From: JAJYTI01 sp035302145
Lineage (GTDB): Bacteria > Bacteroidota > Bacteroidia > Flavobacteriales > Flavobacteriaceae
Length of the DNA stretch: 20,321 nt
Direction of reading: 5' to 3'
NCBI GenBank assembly: GCA_035302145.1
Contig: DATGSX010000105.1
Span: 1 to 20,321, forward strand
Made by a program: the position numbers and the translations under genes. The notes under the pieces are model-generated. The model saw nothing but the letters and a program-made list of their open reading frames with translations. It ran no database searches and was not told where the DNA came from. The stretch's first letter is position 1, and every line of letters begins with the position of its first letter. Positions 14,865 through 20,321 of this stretch are shown here, piece by piece.

Positions 14865-17615
14865 TTATTTCTTATTAAAAACACTATCAAGCACTTCTTC
14901 ATGACGTATCTTAGCTCTAGCAGAACTTCCTGCTGCTGGTGCCGCATGAACATCTTGACTACATACTCTAAAATCTTTTGCTTCTTCTAAATGCAACATC
15001 ATGTGCATATAAGCTCCCATGTTTCTAGGCTCTTCTTGCGCCCATACTACATCAGTAGCGTTTTTATATCGCTTCAATACTTTACGAATATCGCTCTTTG
15101 GTAATGGGAATAATTGCTCAATACGAACCAAAGCAACATCTTCTTCTCTACCTAGTTCTTCTCGTTTATTAAACAAGTCATAGTAGAACTTACCGGTCAC
15201 GAAAACCAATGTTTTCACCTTACTAGGCTTAACCGAAGCATCGTCTATCAACATCTGGAAGGATCCTTCTGCAAACTCTTCTTTTGTAGAAACAACCAAT
15301 GGATGACGCAACAAACTCTTTGGTGTAAAGATAATCAACGGCTTACGGTACTTGGCTTTTTGTTGGCGACGTAGAACGTGGAACATATTGGCAGGTGTTG
15401 TACAGTCTACAACAAACATATTGTCGTCTGCACACAACTGTAAATATCGCTCCATCCTAGCAGAAGAGTGTTCTGCTCCCTGCCCTTCATATCCATGAGG
15501 TAACAACATGACCAATCCGTTTTGAATATTCCACTTGTCTTCTGCAGCAGAAATATATTGGTCTATCATAATTTGCGCACCGTTACTAAAGTCTCCAAAC
15601 TGTGCTTCCCAAATAGTTAGCGTTTCTGGACTTCCTAGTGCATATCCATAATCAAATCCTACTACTCCATACTCAGATAGCAAAGAGTTAAATATATTGA
15701 ACTCTCCTTTTGCACCTGGTATCTTTCGCAATTGAACAATTTCCTCTTCCTTCGATGCCGTTTTTATAACCGCATGTCGGTGAGAGAATGTTCCTCTTTC
15801 CACATCTTGTCCACTGATTCGAATATTATATCCCTCCTCTATAAGCGATCCATAAGCTAGTAACTCCGCCATCGCCCAATCCAATTTATTTTCGGTGAAA
15901 TAACGCTTTTTTCTATTTTTTATCAAACGAGTTATTTGACGTATAAACTCCTTGCCTTCTGGAAGATTAACCAATACCTCAGCGATATTATCAAGCTTTT
16001 CTATCGGATAAGTAGTGTCAACAGACTTAAGCATCTCCTTTTCGTCGGCTTGCTTATAATCTTGCCACTTATACTGCATAATTGGTGTAGTGGCTGCCGT
16101 AGTCTCTTCTTTTCGAGAATCTTGTAAACTCTCTTCAAGCTGATCTTTGAACTCTTTTTCTATCTGATCAACATAGCCTTCCTCGATAACGTTTTGCTCC
16201 ATTAAAACGTCGGCATAAAGATCTCTTACATTTTTATGCTTTCCAATCGCCTCATAAAGTTTTGGTTGGGTAAATCGTGGCTCATCACCTTCGTTGTGTC
16301 CGTACTTACGATATCCTAATAGGTCAATAAATACATCACCACCGAACTTCATACGGTAGTCCAAAGCAAACCTTGCTGCTCGTACAACCTCTTCCGCATC
16401 ATCGGCATTTACATGCACAACAGGCGACAAAGTAACCTTGCCTACATCGGTACAATAAGTGGACGATCTACCATCTAGGTAATTGGTTGTAAATCCAACC
16501 TGATTATTTACCACAATATGTATTGTACCTTGAGTTTTATAACCATCTAATTGTGCCATTTGCACTATTTCATAAGCAATCCCCTGTCCTGCAATAGCCG
16601 CATCACCATGTACAACAATTGGTAATACTTTGCTAGGATCTTCCGGATAACTAGTATCTTGTTTAGCACGTACAATTCCTTCAACTACCGACCCCACGGT
16701 TTCTAAGTGAGATGGGTTTGGCGCCATGTTTAAAGTAATCTTTTTTCCTGAAGCTGACACGCGCTCGCTAGTCCATCCCAGGTGATACATTACGTCTCCA
16801 GCAAAGTCATCTTGATCGTAATCCTTCCCATCAAATTCGCTGAATATATCTTTTGTATTCTTACCAAAGATATTGGTTAGCGTACTTAGTCTCCCTCTAT
16901 GGGCCATACCCATAACAAAGTCCTTCACTCCTTTTTCGGCAGCTTCTTCTACCAATGTATCCAAGGCAGGAATAAGACTTTCTCCACCTTCAAGTGAGAA
17001 TCGCTTTTGTCCAACGTATTTTGTATGTAAGAAAGTTTCAAAGGAAACCGCTTTATTCAGCATGTTTAAGATATGTATCTTCTTTTCCTTTGGCACTTTT
17101 GCATGCACCTTATTATCGGAAATCCACTTCTGGATCCATTCGATTTTTTCTGGGCTTTCGATGTACATATACTCGAATCCAATCGATCCGCAATAAGCAT
17201 CTTCTAACCTATCTATAATTTGTTGTAAGGTGGCTCCTCCTTCAAAGCCTACGATTTCTCCAGCTTGGTAAACAGAGTTCAAATCCTCTTTAGATAGTCC
17301 GAAGTTTTCGATTGCCAATGTAGGCGAGTACGTTCTTCTTTCACGCACTGGGTTTGTTTTGGTAAACAAATGCCCTCTATTTCTATATCCGTCTATAAGA
17401 CGTATTACTTGAAACTCTTTTACTACGCTCTCGCAATTAATATCTTCGGGTAGCAAACCAGAATCCTGTAGTGTACCGCTCTCTAATCCAAAGTCGAAAC
17501 CTTGAAAAAACGAACGCCAACTAGGCTCTAGGCTATCGGGATATTTTAAATATTTATCATAGAGTTCTGCGATATGCGATGGATGTACCGCATTGAGAAA
17601 AGAATATTTATCCAT
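14865..17615 (-). CDS. sucA: 2-oxoglutarate dehydrogenase E1 component
   Basis: The 916-residue thiamine-diphosphate enzyme decarboxylates 2-oxoglutarate in the TCA cycle and succinylates the E2 lipoyl group. The N-terminus (YDKYLKYPDSLEPSWRSFFQGF) is typical of 2-oxoglutarate E1. Conserved segments are FVMGMAHRGRLSTLTN (233-248), APNPSHLE (298-305) and VHGDAAIAGQG (335-345). The ThDP and metal region with YKTQGTIHIVVNNQVGFTT follows, then the transketolase-like C-terminal domain (LPHGYEGQGAEHSSARMERYLQ). Length is normal for the family. The start is set by the MDKYSFLNAVHPS opening, with a TAAATTTG promoter box about 40 nt upstream. It is the first gene of a sucA-sucB operon. Confidence 0.97.
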   Translation of the reverse strand: MDKYSFLNAVHPSHIAELYDKYLKYPDSLEPSWRSFFQGFDFGLESGTLQDSGLLPEDINCESVVKEFQVIRLIDGYRNRGHLFTKTNPVRERRTYSPTLAIENFGLSKEDLNSVYQAGEIVGFEGGATLQQIIDRLEDAYCGSIGFEYMYIESPEKIEWIQKWISDNKVHAKVPKEKKIHILNMLNKAVSFETFLHTKYVGQKRFSLEGGESLIPALDTLVEEAAEKGVKDFVMGMAHRGRLSTLTNIFGKNTKDIFSEFDGKDYDQDDFAGDVMYHLGWTSERVSASGKKITLNMAPNPSHLETVGSVVEGIVRAKQDTSYPEDPSKVLPIVVHGDAAIAGQGIAYEIVQMAQLDGYKTQGTIHIVVNNQVGFTTNYLDGRSSTYCTDVGKVTLSPVVHVNADDAEEVVRAARFALDYRMKFGGDVFIDLLGYRKYGHNEGDEPRFTQPKLYEAIGKHKNVRDLYADVLMEQNVIEEGYVDQIEKEFKDQLEESLQDSRKEETTAATTPIMQYKWQDYKQADEKEMLKSVDTTYPIEKLDNIAEVLVNLPEGKEFIRQITRLIKNRKKRYFTENKLDWAMAELLAYGSLIEEGYNIRISGQDVERGTFSHRHAVIKTASKEEEIVQLRKIPGAKGEFNIFNSLLSEYGVVGFDYGYALGSPETLTIWEAQFGDFSNGAQIMIDQYISAAEDKWNIQNGLVMLLPHGYEGQGAEHSSARMERYLQLCADDNMFVVDCTTPANMFHVLRRQQKAKYRKPLIIFTPKSLLRHPLVVSTKEEFAEGSFQMLIDDASVKPSKVKTLVFVTGKFYYDLFNKREELGREEDVALVRIEQLFPLPKSDIRKVLKRYKNATDVVWAQEEPRNMGAYMHMMLHLEEAKDFRVCSQDVHAAPAAGSSARAKIRHEEVLDSVFNKK

Positions 17616-17653
17616 AATGGAGTGTCTATAAAATATATTTTATATAATATTTA

Positions 17654-17661
17654 CAAATTTA
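17654..17661 (-). promoter_or_regulatory. Possible -7 box for sucA
   Basis: TAAATTTG (17661-17654, minus strand) matches TAnnTTTG exactly. It sits 38 nt before the sucA start in a very A+T-rich stretch. No TTG is found at the usual upstream distance; the nearest lies only 11 nt away. Confidence 0.35.
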
Positions 17662-17768
17662 CAATTTTTCGGCAAACTAATAGATGTCGATCTAGTTAAT
17701 CTTAAATCTCCTACAAGTTTCGGCTAAAAGCCTGCCAAACTACTTTATCAAGCAAAGATCCTACAGCA

Positions 17769-18743
17769 CTAAACTGACCTGCGCATTAAATCCTCGCTAA
17801 ACTGGTACAGCAATTGTTTTTTATCTTCACTTAAGTCCAATGTCTTTAGTACGTCCTGAGCTTTTCTAGTATAGCTTGCAATTTCGTTTCTAGTAGCCTC
17901 TTCCGCCCCACTTGCTCGATACAGCTCAGTTACTGCTACTATCTTGTCAGTAGGGTTATCAGGGTTAATAGAGCTTAGTTGCAACAATTCTTGCTTTTGC
18001 TCTTCCGAACCTAACTCTAGGGTTTTCAAATATAAGATGGTTTTTTTATTCTCGATAATATCCCCTCCTATTTGCTTTCCAAAAGTCTCCGGATTACCAA
18101 AAGTATCTAAATAATCATCTTGTAACTGAAATGCGATTCCTAAGTAGCGACCAAAAGCATAAATTTCTTCTTTGCTTTTTTCTGGTGCTTCTGCAACAAT
18201 AGCCCCCATAGCCAAAGCTGCACCAACCAGCACAGCGGTTTTATACTCAATCATCTTAAGGTACAATTCTATATGCACCTCATCCTTCTTCTCAAAGTTA
18301 ATATCGTATTGTTGCCCTTCGCAAACTTGCAAAGCAGTTTTACTAAATAATTCTGCTAACTGCCTGAAAATAGTTGGAGGATAAGATTCAAAAAGCTGAT
18401 AAGCTAATATAAGCATCGCATCGCCAGAAAGAATTCCTGTATTTAAATCCCAACGCTCATGAACCGTAGTCTTCCCTCTTCGCAAGGGCGCATTATCCAT
18501 TATATCATCGTGTATAAGCGAGAAATTATGAAATAACTCCACTGCTTTAGCAGCTGGAATAGCTGCTTTAAAATCCTTATTAAACACATCGCATGCCAAC
18601 AAGGTCAAAATTGGGCGCATACGCTTACCCCCTAAAGAAAGCATGTACGATATAGGTGTATACAAGCTCGTTGGTTCGTGAGTAGGTATAGAATCACGAA
18701 GCTCTTTTTCTAATACTTCTTGATACGAAGTCAAATACTGCAT
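17769..18743 (-). CDS. Polyprenyl (isoprenyl) diphosphate synthase
   Basis: The trans-isoprenyl synthase condenses isopentenyl diphosphate onto an allylic diphosphate to make long-chain prenyl diphosphates, for example for menaquinone or farnesyl/geranylgeranyl products. From the ATG at 18743 it is 324 residues. GGKRMRP (38-44) binds the homoallylic substrate. The first Asp-rich motif is HDDIMDNAPLRRG (78-90), and the second is FQLQDDYLD (205-213). Product chain length cannot be read. An upstream TTG (18761) would add six residues, but it lies inside a TATTTTTG promoter-like box, so I prefer the ATG. The gene is separated from sucA by about 150 nt and reads on the same strand. Confidence 0.93.
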   Translation of the reverse strand: MQYLTSYQEVLEKELRDSIPTHEPTSLYTPISYMLSLGGKRMRPILTLLACDVFNKDFKAAIPAAKAVELFHNFSLIHDDIMDNAPLRRGKTTVHERWDLNTGILSGDAMLILAYQLFESYPPTIFRQLAELFSKTALQVCEGQQYDINFEKKDEVHIELYLKMIEYKTAVLVGAALAMGAIVAEAPEKSKEEIYAFGRYLGIAFQLQDDYLDTFGNPETFGKQIGGDIIENKKTILYLKTLELGSEEQKQELLQLSSINPDNPTDKIVAVTELYRASGAEEATRNEIASYTRKAQDVLKTLDLSEDKKQLLYQFSEDLMRRSV

Positions 18744-18758
18744 CCAAATAATTTTTGA

Positions 18759-18766
18759 CAAAAATA
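18759..18766 (-). promoter_or_regulatory. Possible -7 box for the polyprenyl synthase
   Basis: TATTTTTG (18766-18759, minus strand) matches TAnnTTTG exactly and ends 15 nt before the preferred ATG. It contains the TTG that would otherwise be taken as an alternative start. No properly spaced upstream TTG is visible. Confidence 0.4.
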
Positions 18767-18949
18767 CTATATGCTTTAATCTTTAGGGCTCATTTAACAA
18801 TATATTCTTCTTATCATGTTATTTTGAATATCGATAAGAGGCAATCAGTAAATTTAGAGTTATTCGTAGAAAACTCCTAACTTTAAAAAGATAGAGCTGA
18901 GTTTAATATACTCTTTAACCTTCTAAATAAGAATATCTCATAACATCCC

Positions 18950-18979
18950 TTGCTCTTAATTTACATCTACTTATCTTTA
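18950..18979 (+). promoter_or_regulatory. Putative promoter of the TolC-family gene
   Basis: TTG at 18950-18952 is followed after 19 nt by TATCTTTA at 18972-18979. The predicted start is near 18986, giving a leader of about 50 nt before the ATG at 19036. The rest of the 292-nt gap (18744-19035) is A+T-rich; I see no gene in it. Confidence 0.5.
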
Positions 18980-19035
18980 CATGTTAATATCTTAAGTTTA
19001 ACAATCCTCAAAAAGAGAATAGTTCCCGATGTATT

Positions 19036-20321
19036 ATGTTGCATAAAACCGCTTTCTATATTTTTATAGCGATAATCTTTAGCACCTTTCATGGATTTTC
19101 TCAAACAATCGAGGAACTCCCTAGCCGATTAAGTTTAGAAGAAGCCATAGCTTACGCTTTAGAAAACAGCCATAAGGCAATAGACTCCAGAAAAGAAGTT
19201 GCAAAAGCCTTAAAGCAAAAATGGGAAACCACTGCACAAGGTTTACCTCAGATCAACGCTGATGCCAATTACAATTACAATATAAAACAACCCGTTACGC
19301 TGGTTCCTGCAGAGTTTATGGGTGGAGGTGCTAATGAATTTATACCACTTACCTTTGGCACCAAGCAATCCGCTACTGCCAATATCACCCTTACCCAGTT
19401 AATTTTCGACGGAAGTTATTTGGTGGGACTACAAGCCGCAAAAGTCTTCCTAGATTATACTAGTAACAATGCGCAAAAAGCAGCGGTAGAGATAGAAACC
19501 AGTGTAACCTATGCTTACGGAAGTGCGCTACTAGCAAAAGAAGTTAAGGATATCTCTGAAAAAAACATAAAACACATAAAAGACAATCTTGAAGAGACGA
19601 TAAAGATCTACGAAAACGGACTAACCGAAGAGGAGTCGGTAGAACAATTACAAATCACCCTTTTAGAAATGGAAACCCAACTGCGACATGCAGAAAGCAA
19701 CCTGAGTTTAGCAAAGCAAATGCTGAATTTAAACATTGGTATTCCTATAGATGAAGAATTAGAACTGACAAACTCTTTGGAAGATCTAACAGATGAAGCG
19801 TCGCAACTAGGACTATTAGATCAGGAAATGGAATTGGAGCAAACCATAGACTATAAAATAGCCGAAACCCTTGTAAAGCAACGACATTTAGAGTGGAAGT
19901 TAGAGCGCAGCAAAGCCTTACCTCGTTTAAATGCCTTTATAAATTATGGAACCTCATCCTACGGCGAAAACTTTGATTTTTTCAAAAGCGAACAATCTTG
20001 GTACACAGCCTCGGCTTTTGGTGTTTCCTTAGAAGTGCCTATTTTTAGTAGTGGGTTGCGAAGCGCAAGAACAAAGAAAGCACAATTCGCTATGGAACAA
20101 GCAGAAAATCAGCTCGACGAAATAGCGCAACAGCTACAAATAAACCATAGTAAGCTACAAAGTGAATACCAAGTAAGTTTAGAGAATATTGTCTCGGCGA
20201 AGCAAAACATGCAGCTAGCGGAAAGAATCGAGAGAAAAAATGCCATTAAATTCCGTGAAGGCCTTGCTAGTAGTTTTGATTACCGACAAGCTCAAACACA
20301 ACTCTTTAGAGCACAAGAACA
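19036..20321 (+). CDS. TolC-family outer-membrane efflux protein (3' end outside window)
   Basis: The frame is open from the ATG at 19036 to the window edge, giving 428 residues plus two bases. An upstream ATG at 19029 is out of frame and soon stopped. A signal peptide is clear (about 1-22, ending FS before Q23). The mature part starts with LSLEEAIAYALENSHKA, the standard opening of TolC-family proteins. It contains the repeated long helical pairs expected of the periplasmic tunnel (ENGLTEEESVEQLQITLLEMETQL; EGLASSFDYRQAQTQL). A glycine- and strand-rich segment (SWYTASAFGVSLEVPIFSSG) belongs to the outer-membrane barrel. The protein normally pairs with an inner-membrane pump and adaptor; those genes would be downstream, outside the window. 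Confidence 0.93.
   Translation, partial: MLHKTAFYIFIAIIFSTFHGFSQTIEELPSRLSLEEAIAYALENSHKAIDSRKEVAKALKQKWETTAQGLPQINADANYNYNIKQPVTLVPAEFMGGGANEFIPLTFGTKQSATANITLTQLIFDGSYLVGLQAAKVFLDYTSNNAQKAAVEIETSVTYAYGSALLAKEVKDISEKNIKHIKDNLEETIKIYENGLTEEESVEQLQITLLEMETQLRHAESNLSLAKQMLNLNIGIPIDEELELTNSLEDLTDEASQLGLLDQEMELEQTIDYKIAETLVKQRHLEWKLERSKALPRLNAFINYGTSSYGENFDFFKSEQSWYTASAFGVSLEVPIFSSGLRSARTKKAQFAMEQAENQLDEIAQQLQINHSKLQSEYQVSLENIVSAKQNMQLAERIERKNAIKFREGLASSFDYRQAQTQLFRAQE

Noticed and set aside
16873..17218. Two overlapping plus-strand open frames
   Set aside because: Both are antisense to the conserved sucA coding sequence and have no protein-like features.
18744..18761. Six-residue N-terminal extension of the polyprenyl synthase
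   Set aside because: It would start at a TTG inside a perfect -7 box; the ATG at 18743 gives a normal family N-terminus.
1..20321. Mobile element, prophage or defence island
   Set aside because: No transposase, integrase, terminal repeats, phage structural genes, nuclease or toxin-antitoxin pairs, or direct-repeat arrays could be seen; composition is even across the window.

Overview
The window looks like ordinary chromosome from a marine-type member of the Flavobacteriaceae (Bacteroidota). Supporting signs are the low G+C, scarce Shine-Dalgarno sequences, flavobacterial promoter elements (TTG, then TAnnTTTG about 20 nt downstream), signal peptides cleaved just before Gln, an SPII lipoprotein with a CotH domain, and an ExbB with an N-terminal signal-like extension. 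No insertion sequence, phage gene, CRISPR array or resistance island is visible. Genus and species cannot be assigned from the sequence alone.

Layout. 1-672 is the end of an MMPL/RND-type exporter cut by the window edge. 728-4316 (+) holds asnS, a hairpin terminator, rpoN (sigma-54) and a PAP2-like membrane protein. This last gene converges on an outer-membrane barrel gene (4311-5018, -) with a 6-bp overlap. 5115-7479 (-) is a proton-motive-force cluster read exbB, a four-helix membrane protein of unknown function, exbD, exbD, ending in a terminator. Upstream of it lie a promoter, an inverted repeat and tRNA-Ser(GGA), then tatD and a type I asparaginase (7834-9668, -). A 46-bp divergent region separates tatD from a retropepsin-like protease gene (9715, +).

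10234-11874 (+) is a compact run: SAM methyltransferase, HMA metal-binding domain, thioredoxin with a CGTC active site, and an exported DsrE-like protein. It ends at a 16-bp perfect hairpin shared with a convergent CotH-kinase lipoprotein gene (11939-13447, -). Next, on the minus strand, come sucA and sucB (E1 and E2 of 2-oxoglutarate dehydrogenase; 13599-17615) and a polyprenyl synthetase whose real start is probably the ATG at 18743. The window ends inside a TolC-family outer-membrane efflux gene (19036 onward, +).

Most content is housekeeping: translation, TCA cycle, isoprenoid chain synthesis, asparagine breakdown and sigma-54. Two neighbourhoods deserve a closer look. One is the ExbB/4-TM/ExbD/ExbD cluster, in which one ExbD carries a periplasmic CxxC and the 4-TM partner has no recognised function. 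The other is the methyltransferase/HMA/thioredoxin/DsrE run, which may form a thiol, sulfur or soft-metal handling pathway. No convincingly new system is proven here; these are the best candidates.
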